Shown here in pieces: positions 25,576-37,741 of a stretch of DNA of 64,000 nucleotides (its first letter is position 1; each line of letters opens with the position of its first letter). Below the pieces are notes generated by a model. That model worked only from the letters and a program-made list of their open reading frames with translations. It was not told the origin of the DNA and searched no databases. Origin of the DNA: Gymnothorax reevesii. Taxonomy: Eukaryota > Chordata > Actinopteri > Anguilliformes > Muraenidae. The stretch spans positions 18,015,911 to 18,079,910 of the forward strand of contig CM056578.1 in NCBI GenBank assembly GCA_029721435.1. Direction: 5' to 3'. Made by a program: the position numbers and the translations under genes.

Positions 25576-25660
25576 CTCAAGTTCCTTGATCTTCTCATCA
25601 GCACTCTTCTGTTTTTCTACCAACTGCCGGTTGATGACATCTTTAGACTGGAGGATGAAC
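25576..25660 (-). CDS. PFDN1: PFDN1 coding exon 3
   Basis: Acceptor CTTCAG at 25663-25661. The exon completes Met67 and encodes 28 residues, FILQSKDVINRQLVEKQKSA then DEKIKELE, matching human FILQSKEAIHSQLLEKQ and the following helix. It ends in phase 0 at CTTGAG|GTCAGA; the donor is GT with a weak +3 to +6 context, but the break after ...KELE is where human exon 3 ends. It forms the second strand of the hairpin and the start of the return helix. Confidence 0.94.
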
Positions 25661-25943
25661 CTGAAGGGAGGGGGAGGGAGAGAGAGAATGATCAGATGGA
25701 GGGGCGGTGAGTGGAGGACACTTTCTAGACACTGCCTCCACCCCCTAGGAAGGAGCTGATGTAAACTTGGACAGAAATAAATGGATAAAAAAAGAACAAG
25801 TTCTCCACTCAGTTGAGTTTATGAGTCACGCCACACACGCTCATTAGGCCTGTGACTAAAATATAGGCCAGGCCTCCTGTAAATGCTTCCACCTCAAAGG
25901 ACCCCTGTGTCCCCGTGTACCACCACTTCCAGGTGGTAGAGGA

Positions 25944-26037
25944 AAACTGCATCTCCCAGCAGCCCTTGGGGGGAATGGCCCTCACACGCCTTCAAAGTGT
26001 CAGCAGAGAGCAGAGACTACATGTCCCAGCAGTCCCC
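25944..26037 (+). promoter_or_regulatory. Two ZNF143/THAP11-like motifs
   Basis: CTGCATCTCCCAGCAGCCC (about 25947) and ACTACATGTCCCAGCAGTCC (about 26017) resemble the ACTACAnnTCCCAGnAnnC consensus. Both are in PFDN1 intron 2; the second is the better match. Function is inference. Confidence 0.4.
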
Positions 26038-26654
26038 GGGGTAATAGTAGTCCAACAAGCCCTGGATGTGTCAGCCGAGTGCTCAGACTGGCGGAATGTC
26101 TGGGGCTGGTTTGGAATGGAACTCAGAGTTGGGATGGACCGCCGTCGACCTCACACAGCGATTCTGCTACCCCTGGCTCGACCCGGTCCTGACCCGACCA
26201 CCTGCGATGGGGTTGGGCCTCTTCACAATCAGATTGCCATTGTCAGCGTTCAGCGGCTGATGGACAGGTGAACTTTATTGCCAGAAGGGCAAACTCCATA
26301 GCAACAGAAAAATACAGGCCATGTTGTACTGGGTTGGGTCGGCTCAGAGAACTGGGACTAAACTGGGAGACAGAGCCCAAAGAGAAAATAACAGGAGAGA
26401 GGCAGAAACTGGGCGATTAAACAGTGTAAAAACACACAAAGAGACAAAATGTGAGGGTGAGAGAGGGATTGAGAGAGTGGAGGAGAAATGTGAGGGAGCG
26501 CAGAAAACTGGATCTGGCAAAGACGGGGGGAAAAAATCATGTAAAGAAGCAAGAGAAGCAGAAGGTAATAGGGAGTGGAGGTCAATGGATAGAGCGCATA
26601 TCTCCACCATGCCATATATCTGTTCTTTCGGTTATTGGATAGATACATTTAATT

Positions 26655-27475
26655 CTTCCAGATCCAGAATACAGAATATGTTTTGGATCACTTCCAAAAT
26701 TAAATCAACTCTTCCTTGGACTACTACTCACCATCCTGCTAAATTTTGTGCCAAACCATTCAAAATTTTTTGAGTCATCTGGTCAGACATATCACACACA
26801 CCCACGTTACATAGATATATCGTAAATCTTCCAGATCCAGAATACAGAATATGTTCTGGATCACTTCCAAAATTAAATCAACTCTTCCTTGGACTACTAC
26901 TCACCATCCTGCTAAATTTTGTGCCAAACCATTCAAAATTTTTTGAGTCATCTGGTCAGACATATCACGCACACCCACGTTACACAGATATATCGTAAAT
27001 CTTCCAGATCCAGAATACAGAATATGTTCTGGATCACTTCCAAAATTAAATCAACTCTTCCTTGGACTACTACTCACCATCCTGCTAAATTTTGTGCCAA
27101 ACCATTCAAAATTTTTTGAGTCATCTGGTCAGACATATCACACACACCCACGTTACACAGATATATCGTAAATCTTCCAGATCCAGAATACAGAGTATGT
27201 TCTGGATCACTTCCAAAATTAAATCAACTCTTCCTTGGACTACTACTCACCATCCTGCTAAATTTCGTGCCAAACCGTTCAAAATTTTTTGAGTTATCTG
27301 GTCAGACATATCACACAGACGCACGTTACACAGATATATCGTAAATCTTCCAGATCCAGAATACAGAATATGTTCTGGACCACTTCCAAAATTGAATCAA
27401 CTCATCCTTGGACGACCACCATTCATTCTACCAAATTTTGTGCCACACTGTTCATAACTTCCTGTTAACAGACAG
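26655..27475 (+). repeat. 173-bp tandem repeat array, about 4.7 copies
   Basis: The motif CTTCCAGATCCAGAATACAG recurs at 26655, 26828, 27001, 27174 and 27347, i.e. exactly every 173 bp. The first four copies are nearly identical; the fifth is more diverged and runs into CTTCCTGTTAACAGACAGAC, an end typical of a widespread fish repeat. The identical open frames at 26919 and 27092 are copies of the repeat. Confidence 0.95.
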
Positions 27476-28310
27476 ACTGACGAACACACAAACTAACAAA
27501 CAAACAAATGAAAGGTCATAGAATGATGACTTGCCGAAATTGTGCAATTTCAGAAACAGAATGGAGTTGGTATCAAGTCTCTCTCTGTACTTCTAGCAAA
27601 GTTATGACCCAAAATGTGGTTTTAATGTTTTAATGTTTTTGGTGACCTTGACCTATGACCTAGAAAAAGCATAGGCTTCTGGCGACGAGCCTCGTCTATC
27701 AAATGCTGAAGTGTGTTACTAACAAACAACCAAACAAGGCAATTTCAGGATTTTCAAAATTTACGTCAGAATAACGTCAAGTACGTCACAACCGTAGGGC
27801 CGATTGGGCTGAATTTGGTATGTGAGCTACTATACCCATCGCCTACAGAAATCAATGAAAAAATCTGATTTTGGGCGAATTTGAAATTTTTTGTTACTTT
27901 ATGACATCATTTTTACGTACTTACATTGTGATGTCATTGGGACCTGCAACCGTTTTGACCACACCGGTTCGAGAATAGAATGGCGTTGGTTTCAAGACTC
28001 CAGCTATAATATGAATTAAGTTATTGACCAAAATGTGTTTTTGACCTAGAAAAATAGAAAATTTTTCAAGAGACTAGAAAAATTCTAGGCTTCTGTCAGA
28101 GGACCTGTGCTATTATATGGAGAAGTTTCTTTAATATCACCAAAAGATAAGGAATAAATAAATCGTGTTACTAACAAACAGACAGACAAACAAAGAAACA
28201 TACAAACAGACGACTAACGCAAATGACGAACAGACTTACCGAAATCGTAGACTTTGGGCAAGTTACAAACAGAGGAGAAAACATCACCCCCTCGGCAGAG
28301 GTAGCAATCA
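27476..28310 (+). repeat. Diverged interspersed repeat with GACAGAC/CAAACAAAC spacers
   Basis: Two loosely similar blocks (from about 27540 and 27975) share AGAATGG.GTTGGT.TCAAG, GACCTAGAAAAA and AGGCTTCTG, each ending in ACTAACAAACA(A/G). The last part ends near CCCCTCGGCAGAGGTAG, matching the 'ttggcggaggtaat' end of a common fish repeat (from memory). Confidence 0.5.
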
Positions 28311-29153
28311 GAATACATGGTGTGAAGGGGCAGTAGGTGAGAGGCACAGGAGAGAGGGTCTGGCAGAGGCAGGTGAGACGACATGGAGGAGACAAGAGGG
28401 GTTGCTGAGACAGAGACAGACCAGGAACTGGGAGTCCAGGCCGTTAAAACCCGCAGCCTACATTTCATTCTATTTCTGAAACTCCAGACCGGAGGCAGCA
28501 GCATCAGGGAGCAAAATTCAGGACAAAGTGGCCGCAATCTCTGATCAGCCATTTTTAATTCCCCAGTTATTTTTCATTTTTTCCTGTAATTCCATTGAAA
28601 CCGCCACACGTCAGAGAGGTGACTCAGGGGAAACTGAAGCAGGCTTCGGTCAAACTAACCTCTTTTTCAATGGACCAACCCAACTCTACCTGCCAGTCCA
28701 CCACGCGCCTTGTTGCCTCCATGAACAATTGCCCCCCCCACCCCCCTCACACACAATCATTTGCAAGCCGTGCAAAACTAAAACTGTGAGGAAAAAACTG
28801 TCACCCAAACACATACAGTACTTGGAATAAAAGTGGAAGAAACTGGATTTTTCTAAGACTTGCAAAACACGCCCATTCAAACCACAAGACACAAAATTCC
28901 AAGAGGCAACATCCACAATCTGAACATTTTCAAGGTCCGCTTCTCAGCTTTCGGCAACAAGTCGAGAAAGGGCTGATACAACATGCGACCTGCAAGTCCC
29001 AGCTCAGTCAACTCAACAAAATGCAACTCGACAGAACAAAGAGCCACTGCGCTCTGCTGACGATGTATCATTCAGAGCAGCTCCTGTCAGGCCCTTCTGC
29101 GCCTGCTTGACAGCATGTTCTATCGCACACTACAGATATACTACATCTGCATA

Positions 29154-30560
29154 CAACAACCCCCTTTCCAGAACAACGGGATGCTGTGTAAAGAATTATG
29201 ACTTGTACATGATTTCAACTCTATATTTCATTGAAAAAAAACAAAGACAACATATCAGATATTGAAACTGAACATTTTTATGGTTTCTGAAAAATAAGCT
29301 CACTTTGAATGTGATGCCAGCAACACATGTCCGTGTTTGTAGACTGCGGAGACCAACTGCTGCTGCTTTTAAAGCAAAAATTTTTTCCCATTCTTGCTTG
29401 ATGTAGGATTTCAGCAGCTCAATACTCCTTTGTCATATTATTGATTTCATAATGTGCCAAAAACATTATTTCACTGGGTGACAGGTCTGGACTGCAGTCA
29501 GACCTCTTTAGCTCCCAGACTCTTTTGCAACAGAGCTATGTAGCCTTCTTATTTATTTACTTATTTTTATTTAACCCTTATTTAACTAGGGAAGTCCCGT
29601 TGAGATAGAGATCTCTTTTTCAAGGGAGCCCTGGGGGTTGAGGTGGGGAGGGAGGGAGAAATTCGCACAGCCAATTAGATCAGGGGATGATTAGGTGGCA
29701 GGTCAGGACTTTAGCCATGACAGTGGGGAACCCCCTACTCTTTGAAGCAACTTGGTTTTCCCAGGTGGTCTGCCATTCAAGTACTGACCAAGCCCACACC
29801 AGCTTAGCTTCAGCCACATGACTGGAGCAGATCGAATAATGGTATGGCTGCTGGCTAAAGTCCAGAACATGGTGTTTGGCATCATCTTGCTGAAATACGC
29901 AAGGTCTTCCCTGAAAAAGAAGTCTAGATGGCAGTAAATGTTGCTGCAAAATCTGTATACATAGTTCAGCATTAATGAGTCCTTTGCTGTGCATGTCACA
30001 ATGCCATGTGTACTAATGCACCCCTTTACCATCATGGATGCTGGCCTTTGAACAGTGTGCTGTTAACAGGCCAGAGGTGGTCCCTCTCCTCTTTAGCCCA
30101 AAGGATGTGGCATCCATGATTTCCAAAAAGATTTAAAATTTTGATTGGTCAGACCACAGGACAGTTTTCAACGTTGTCTAAAACCATCTTAAATGAAGGG
30201 AGCAGCATTATGGATCTTGTTTATATATGGCTTAATTTTTACACGGCAGAGTTTAAACTTGCATTTGTAGATGCAGAGATGAACTTTGTTCACTGACAGT
30301 GGTTCTCAGAAGTGTTCCTGAGCCCATGCAGTGACACCCACTACAGAATCCAGTCCGTTTTTAATGCAGTCCTGCCTGAGGACCTGAAGATCATGGCTAT
30401 TCAAAACTGGTTTTCGGCCTTGTTCCTTGCACACAGAGGTTTCTCCGGATTCTCTACATTTTTTTAATGATATTTTGCACCATAGAGGATGAAATGCCCA
30501 AATTCTTAGCAATTTACATTGAGAAACTTTATTCTTAAATAGCTGAACTACTTGTCCATG
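29154..30560 (-). mobile_element. Decayed Tc1/mariner element
   Basis: Begins CAACAACCCCC next to TA. Minus-strand fragments include ILQQHLLPSRLLFQGRPCVF, FQQDDAKHH and GETSVCKEQGRKPVLNSHDL. It belongs to the family also seen at 45598-47793. The right end is lost. A LINE/SINE tail (29545-29700) is inserted in its C-terminal half. Confidence 0.75.
29545..29700 (-). repeat. Fish SINE/LINE 3'-tail repeat
   Basis: Reading minus: AAGAGATCTCTATCTCAACG, then GGGACTTCCCTAGTTAAATA and an AAATAAA tail. This is a familiar end of an actinopterygian repeat. It interrupts the Tc1 relic. Confidence 0.6.
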
Positions 30561-30619
30561 CAGTCTTTCAGAGTGGTGAACCCTCAGCATATTCATACCA
30601 GAGAGAGAAATGGTCCAAA

Positions 30620-30850
30620 ATCCCCCCAAATCTGTACTTTAACCTTGTCAACAAGAGCCATCTGGCAATGGCGTATCCCCCTGGCCCCCCACATTCATGG
30701 ATTAACTGCTCAAGAAATTCCTTAATACCAAAAGGCACATCTACATGATATATCAGATCTACACACCAAATTTTGTGAAGAAATATTGAATGGTTTTTGA
30801 GTTCTGCCCCAGAAACGAAATTATTACGGACGGACGGACAGACAGACATG
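30620..30850 (+). repeat. Interspersed repeat ending in GACGGACGGACAGACAGAC
   Basis: Contains CACCAAATTTTGTGAAGAAAT, a run to GAAACGAAATTATTACGGA and then the GAC repeats; same general class as the 26.6-28.3 kb repeats. Confidence 0.45.
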
Positions 30851-30860
30851 GCTATAAAAC

Positions 30861-31010
30861 TACAGGAAGACTTTGTGCTGTTATCCTTGCCCGTGGTGGC
30901 TGAACTAAGTACTAAATTAAGGGCGCCAATTATAATAAAACCATTGCTTTTGTTGAAATTTACTTTGTATTAAATGAATGTTACGATTTTGGTTTTTTCC
31001 ATCAAAACAT
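30861..31010 (+). mobile_element. 3' fragment of a Tc1 element (33-kb family)
   Basis: CTGTTATCCTTGCC, ACTAAATTAAGGGCGCCAAT and ATTTTGGTTTTTTCC match in order the right end of the element at 32882-34316. Confidence 0.6.
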
Positions 31011-31161
31011 AAAGTATTTCACACATGTTGGTATATTCTGTTTCTCAATAATGAAATTATTTTTTTGTTTCTTTTTTTGCATTGTTTGCACATTGCCAGT
31101 CAGAGGTCCCAGAGAGCCCACTCTATACACGCAAACACACAAAGGTGCGCCGGCACACTCG

Positions 31162-31165
<4 letters not shown>

Positions 31166-31194
<29 letters not shown>
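31166..31194 (+). repeat. (CA)n microsatellite
   Basis: About 14 units. Confidence 0.92.
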
Positions 31195-31199
<5 letters not shown>

Positions 31200-32099
31200 T
31201 GTGAAGAAGCTTCAGTCTATGCGAGAAACACACGCCCACCCTGCATAGTCCCACCTGCCAGCACTGCTGACCACCCAGTATGAGAGACCCAGAGAGACAG
31301 ACGCACAGATAGACAGACAGGGGGAGACAGAGAGCAGCAGAGAGGGGCGGTGAGGGGAGAGACCACAGGAGCATTCCCCGAGACGCAACGCTCGTAGTTT
31401 ACAGCCGCCAAGCACACAGACCCGGCACCATGAATCTCTCCTCCCCGCGCCTCATTCCAACAGAGATAGAAACACCTCCTCCACTGGGGGTGCGTGACCT
31501 GTGCAGATGGTGGGGCCGATTTAAAACCTACCCCCCACCACCGCCACCTTGAGGGGACTTCCCAGCACAAACCACACCTCCTGCATCAAGGGCTAGGTGG
31601 ACCTCCAACTCCCTCCTTCCTCCTCCTTTCTACCCGCCCACCCCTACCCTCTCTCGTCCTTACTCTCCTTCCCTCCTCGCTCACTGCCTCCAGTTGTCCG
31701 TCATCTCTGGTCCTTCCACTGCACTAGAGGTTGCAACTAATCCTGATTCCCCCCCCCCTACTCTTATTCATCCAGTCTTACTGCATCCAATAACATCTGT
31801 GTCACCCAATTAACAAGAGAAAACCCAGCACCAGTGTAAAAGAGAAGGGCGTGTCCCAGACCAAACACAAATTCAGCAGTTTCTTTTAGGGGGGGGGGGA
31901 TTTCACGCCATTCTGGATGCATTTCAATTAATGCATGTTCTGTGTGTAGAGTATGTCCAAATTATTTTCAGCAGTGACAATTACATGCAAAACCCAACTG
32001 TCATGGTCAGCACACAGCAGCTTTTCAGGACCAAACGCACCTAAAATGGGAGCACTGCAGAGCCCTGGAGTCAGTGCTTTTTTATTATCATTATTTTGG

Positions 32100-32148
32100 A
32101 CCCCTCTCTCTCTCTCTCACCTCCGTCTCTCTCCCTCTGCCCATCACT

Positions 32149-32183
<35 letters not shown>

Positions 32184-32185
32184 TC
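32100..32185 (+). repeat. (CT)n microsatellite
   Basis: Perfect CT run at 32151-32180 in a pyrimidine-rich block. Confidence 0.92.
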
Positions 32186-32399
32186 CCTCTCCCTCAAGCA
32201 GGTCAGGCAGTCTGACGGGCCCAAATAGCCTGGCGTGGGGAATGAATAGCACCCACAGGATGCATAACAAGCGTGTGTCCCAGAGCATGAGGTCAGCGCA
32301 GGGGAATCTGCCAGTGGGGTCCAGCAGTAGAGTGATGCAGGGGGTGGAGGTGCTGATCGGGGTGTGTTCCTGCTATTTATTCCTGGGGCCATTAAACTT

Positions 32400-32545
32400 A
32401 AAAAGTGCAGACGGACAGACAGACAGGCAGCTGGCATGTACTTGCATTCTGTACCTGTGTGCGCCAAGGGCTCCCACATGCACACATGCAAGCACACACG
32501 CGCATACACACACATGCATACACACACATACAAATACAGACACAT
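32400..32545 (+). repeat. Degenerate CA-rich repeat
   Basis: GACAGACAGACAGG followed by CACATGCACACATG-type repeats. Confidence 0.8.
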
Positions 32546-32881
32546 AAGGGTTTGGCAATATACTGGTATAAACCACACACTGTCCCGAAAATGTGTAACA
32601 TTACAGCTATAGTGTTTTTTTACCATTCAAACAGCTTCCATTAGCGCTCCATACGCTTTTGTCAGAAAAGAGGACGGTAACGGAAAGCCACGTTGGTCTC
32701 TGAATACCAAGCGATAGATTCAGGCAAGTTTATCACTTAACGTTACCCAAATGGACAAGTATTTTGTGAGCTCCATTACATTCTTGTATTCTATGCAAAG
32801 CATGTCTGATTAAAATTAGGAGACAAATGTACACCCAGTATACATCATGCATTTGATTACAATGCTAATTTGAAAAAAATA

Positions 32882-34316
32882 TACAGTGGGTTCAAAAATT
32901 GACAGGCAATGCACAAACAATACATCAAAAAATTCTAAAAAAATATATTTTTGGAAAAACTCAATATAACAATGAGAGAAATACTGTACAATATTAATGT
33001 TCCAATGGAACCCACCAAAATCATTCATTGATTTAATTATTAAAAATCACTTTCCTCCAAATAAAGGTTTCACAATTAAAGGCACCCTTAAAGGTTATTG
33101 TAAATAACATCAACCAAAATTACATCAGTTATTAAATTCCACCTATGTACATTTTATCTAGGTGTTAAGGAGCTATATTGAGCCATTGCATCACTTCCTG
33201 TTTCACTAGGGTATAAAAATTAGGAAACACAAATACAATATCTCTACATCCAACACCATGAAGAAAACAAAACAGCTGTCAGTTGAAAAGAGGCAGATGG
33301 TCACAGACCTTCATAAATCTGGAAATGGCTGCAAAAAGACTAACAAACAATTAATATGCTGCTCAGCACTCTTGGGGAAATACTTTAAAAAATTCTAAAG
33401 ATATGGAACTGTTGAAAACCTCCAAGAATCACTGCGAAGGAACTGCATGCCTTGGTGGCATTTTGGGGACACCAGGTTTCAAAAAACACCATCAGATGCC
33501 ACCTTCACAAACACTGGCTCTTTGGAAGGGTTGCCAGAGGACAGCCTTTTCTGACCAGAGGAAACAGAGAGGAGCGCTTGGGGTTTGTCAAACGCAATTT
33601 AAATTATAACTGAAACAAGGAGCTTTGGCCAGGTGAGACAAAAATTGTATGTTTCGGTCAGATACAGCATCAGCATGTTTGGCGTCAAAACAGAGATTCA
33701 TACAAGGAGAAGAACCTTACACCCACATTGAAAAATGATTATGGGTCAGTCGTGTTTTGGGGCCGTTTTAATTCAAGAGGTCCAGTGGCACTGATTAATA
33801 TTAATGGCATAATGAATTTCACCAAGTATCAGGATATTTTGCCTGACAATCTGGTTGCTTCTGTCTAAAGGCTGGGGACTGGCTATAGGTGGACTTTCCG
33901 ACAAAACAGTGACCCAAAGCTTAGCTCAAGAATCACAGAAAGAAATCGCTCTGTGACAACAAAATCAAAGTTCTGCGATGGCCACCTCAGTCGCCAGAAC
34001 TCAATCCGACTGAAAACATGTGGGCTGAGTTGAAGAGGCCAGGTGATAAACTCAAACCCAAGAACATGAAGGATCTCCTGAGAGCAAATGTTCCAACATC
34101 CCCCACAGATGTCTGCCATAACCTTGTCAAAAATTCCAGGAAAAGACTCCATGCTGTTGTCCTTGCCAAAGGTGGTTGCACTTAGTTCTAAACGAAGGGC
34201 ACCAATTATTATGAGACCTTGATTTTGCAGAAATTTATTTTGTATTCTGATTGCTATGATTTTGGTTGCTTCCTTCCACAGCAATTTTGCTGCCAGTTAT
34301 TTTTAAGCCCACTGTG
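32882..34316 (+). mobile_element. Tc1/mariner element, CACAGTGGG-type ends
   Basis: Left TACAGTGGGTTC and right CCCACTGTG next to TA on both sides. About 1.43 kb with a broken plus-strand transposase from the ATG at 33258 (MKKTKQLSVEKRQMVTDLHK). A C-terminal relic reads WPPQSPELNPTENMW and AVVLAKGGCT. The second catalytic motif is decayed (FRQNSDPK). Confidence 0.82.
33258..34184 (+). pseudogene. Broken Tc1-type transposase
   Basis: Starts MKKTKQLSVEKRQMVTDLHK, then several stops and frameshifts; the ELNPTENMWAEL block keeps the third catalytic residue (E) but the DD pair is partly lost. Older than the 18.8-kb copy, judged by the number of lesions. Confidence 0.75.
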
Positions 34317-34354
34317 TACATATTGTAATAAAAACATTTAACATTTAATAATTC

Positions 34355-34373
34355 TCACACACACACACACACA
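34355..34373 (+). repeat. (CA)n microsatellite, short
   Basis: About nine units just outside the 32882-34316 element. Confidence 0.88.
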
Positions 34374-35519
34374 TAAGAATGCACACAATCCCATCTGCAT
34401 GATGGCCATTTTCCCGAGTCTGTTTCGCGAACTACCTAATGAGATTCCCAGGTGCAGGAATACGCACTTCCGCATTACCATGGAAACAGCCCATTGTTGC
34501 AGACCGATGACACACGGGGTGAGCAGTTTGTCAGGAAGTACCAGACTTCTACTCAAAACACACAAATGCTCGTGCACCTACACAAACACAAGCATGTTTT
34601 CCGGGAAGAAAACTGTAAGTTTAGCTGATCCACTGACACAGGCACCTGCTTCAATACCTTCCATTCGACAAAATACAGCTAAGAAAATAATGAATGAGTC
34701 TCTCAGACAAAGAGTATCTTGACTGCATGGCCATGACAAGAATCTCACCCATTCAAAATACAATGCAAAATCAGGACGGAAACATGACTCCGAAAGCACA
34801 GCTGTTAAGAGTCATGACTGATTAACTTACACCTGAGATAAACAAATGCAACAACTAGAATCCTACAAGGAAACGGTTGAAGTAGGTAAAGTAAAGCAAG
34901 GATGAAATTCTAGCTAATTTATAGTTAGTTAATTTGACAGGGTCACTGCACCTTCAGGAATATTCCAACACAAACAGAAAAATAAATCCAGGAGGCTATT
35001 TTCAACTAATTAGCCGCATTCCAATGGATTGTGGGAGGAAAACAGAGATTCCGGGGGTAAACCCACACCAGTAAAGAGAGGATCCAGCCCTACTGGGACT
35101 GAAGCCCAATCACTTTCTAGCAAGGTTGTAATTCTGACCACAGGACCACTCGTAAACTGAATCAAAACAGTTACAGTGAGATCAGCCACTAAAAAATTCT
35201 TAGGCTTGGAGATAACTGTTCTGGTGCACGGAAGTTCAGTTCTCAGGCCGATTTGCGGTGCAAATTTGGAGCCAAAGAAAGCGCCAGGCAAACTTGCTGA
35301 GATGCAGCGACATTAACTGCTTCTGATGTGTCAGCAAAACGTTACAACTGTCCATATAGGACAGTAGCTTAGCATGTCAGCACACAGGGACCCGATTCGA
35401 CAAAAATAAAAAACACAATGTATTCCGTGCACATTTACTTGAACAAAAAACTAGCATCTTTGGATTTTTAAATTTAAGTTACCATTTTGAATGGAGAAGG
35501 GGTAGTCTTCACCTGTACA

Positions 35520-36236
35520 GGGAACAACCAGGATGGCGCTAGAGAGGAACATCTAGAAAGGTGATGCCGAAAAGCGTCTCAAAAACAACGGCCACTTGGT
35601 GCCACCTCCACCACTTCGCAGTGAACCAAGCGCTGATGGGGAACATAAGTTCTTTGGAGTCCCCTCCCCCATAGAGGCTTATCCACAAGGGATACCCCCA
35701 ACCTCCATGCAGTCCACGATTTGGCCTCTTTGTGCACCCCACTCCCAAACTTTGGCAGCACTCCCCACCAGCACCCCTCCTCCCTCTGCAAACCCCAGGG
35801 CCCCCCCTTGCTACTGCAGCCATGATTGGCAGCCCTCGGAATAGCTGCTTCGCTGCGTGACGATGACGGCATCCTGCTATTTCAGCCGCCAGACCTGGCT
35901 GGCATCGTTACCAAGCACGCTCCTTTACAGCCAGCCCAGCGACCGCGTGCCTTCCGCAATGTCCACCGTATTACTCTGAAGCAGATCTGCTGCTGCCAGA
36001 CTGCGATCCCACTAGACCTCCGTGTCTGGCAGACACTTTGTACCCGCCAGTCGTTTTGTCGTTTTCACACCCCTATTCTCGGATGTCCGCACTTGGGGAT
36101 GGCTTTGGACATTTGCGAATGGGTGCAGCCGAAGATGGAACTACCATCACCACTGGCACCGTCACGGGTCGTGCACCTTCACGAATGTTTGAGAATATTC
36201 ACGATAGTTTGAAGAGTAAATGCAAGTTCTAAGACC
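35520..36236. other. GC-rich block of unknown nature
   Basis: GC- and CpG-rich compared with its surroundings, with overlapping open frames on both strands (about 80-130 residues) but none that I recognise and no start or splice context that decides between them. Could be a decayed retrogene or part of a transposon. It ends where the 36241 element begins. Confidence 0.3.
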
Positions 36237-36240
36237 ATTA

Positions 36241-37741
36241 GGGCAATTCCACGGTAACGGAATTACGATCAAGAGTAATTTTCATGTCATTTTTACCTGC
36301 CATCTATTACTCTAATGCAGTAGCTACTTGCCTGTGCTTTTATCAGTTCCACTGGCATGCCTACTGAGCTGTATAACACAAAGTTTGGGGTAATCTATTT
36401 TGCAGAAGGCGTTACAAAGTTGAAAGTGTCGGTAACAGAATTACGGCAGAAAAAAATGCCATTATTTTTGCCTTTACTTTGACAGGCTTTTCTCTGAAAT
36501 CTGGCAATGATAGGCAGTAGGTTTAAGCTTAAGTTGGTGGCCTACGATGTTGACCAGGTTATGGTAAGTTTATATTGACTGGTATATTCACAGATATTTT
36601 GGAGGATGCCATTTATGAGAAAGAGATGGTGGTAACGGAATTATGAAATGGTAACAGAATTACATTTTCTGATAATCTACTATATTTATTATACTCAAAA
36701 CAACAAAGCAATTGAAAATTGGTATCATAAATGATGTTTGTGTTGCTGACCTCATTGAAAAATGACAAATTTTACAATGAGCCACTGGAATTGTGCGTTT
36801 CAATTTCCTGCAATGACTTACAGTCTCAAATACTTTGGCTACCAATGTATGGAAATACAGTAAATACCAGGAAATAGCTAAATATCTTTTAAGAGTTGTC
36901 AGCTTTGGAAAAACTAGGCTTATACCGTCAGAGGCGACGGCTTGTGGTACATCCCCGTACGCTCTCAATCCTCCAGTTCCCCAATCCTTGAATAGACCTT
37001 GAATAGACTTTCATTTGAACTTAATTTCAGGTCAATCAGACAAATGGTTCTGAAGATATGGCCAAAATGGTAATTTTCTATCACAAAGCGCCACCTGGTG
37101 GCAAAATATTGAACCATACAGGTATGATGTCATCATGTGACACGTTGTGAGGTCATGACCTTGCAGTTGCACATAGTTTCATGTCAATTGGACAAATGGT
37201 TCCAAAGATATGGCAAAAATGGTGAATTTTATGTGACAAAGCTCCACCTTGTGTCAAAATTTTGACCCAACCAGGTATAACATCATCGTGGGACACATCC
37301 TCAGGTCATGACCTTTCATTTGCACTTGATTTGAGGTCAATCGGACGAATATTTGCAGAGATATGATTTTAACAGTGATTTTTCAGTTTTTGGCCCCTGG
37401 TGGCCAATCCAAAATCGAATCAGTTCTTCCTCTTGATGATACTTACTTATATGCAAAACATGAAATTTCTAATTGAAATATTACCGAAGTTATCGCGTTA
37501 ACACGTAGGGCGGCGCGGCGGCAGCGGTCGAACCAAAAGCATAATATCCCCGAAACGCCATTCGGCGTTCGGGGATATAATAACCTTTGACCCTTGTCCT
37601 GGAGCTAAAAAAAATATTTCAAATTCAAATCTAAATTTTGAGAAGACCGTCAAAGATATTTCAAAACAGTTATCAGTGTCTGATTTGGCAATGATTCATC
37701 TTTAAAATTACTGTTTTAGCAACTCTCGTGTGGAATTGCCC
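36241..37741. mobile_element. 1.5-kb DNA element, GGGCAATTCCAC termini, ATTA duplication
   Basis: The ends GGGCAATTCCAC and GTGGAATTGCCC are perfect 12-bp inverted repeats, flanked on both sides by ATTA (36237-36240 and 37742-37745). The left part carries four copies of GGTAAC(G/A)GAATTA (36253, 36431, 36631, 36650). The right part contains hairpin-ended repeat copy C with about 152-bp internal repeats. No transposase was recognised. Confidence 0.75.
36920..37577 (+). repeat. Hairpin-ended repeat, copy C, with 152-bp internal units
   Basis: Starts TATACCGTCAGAGGCGACGG and TACATCCCCG; ends with hairpin TATCCCCGAAACGCC / GGCGTTCGGGGATA (37545-37577). Inside, GTCAAT(C/T)(A/G)GAC(A/G)AAT recurs at 37031, 37183 and 37336 (152 and 153 bp apart) with GCCACCTGGTGGC between. 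Confidence 0.65.

Noticed and set aside
26919..27292. Two identical 66-residue frames
   Set aside because: Copies of the 173-bp tandem repeat unit.
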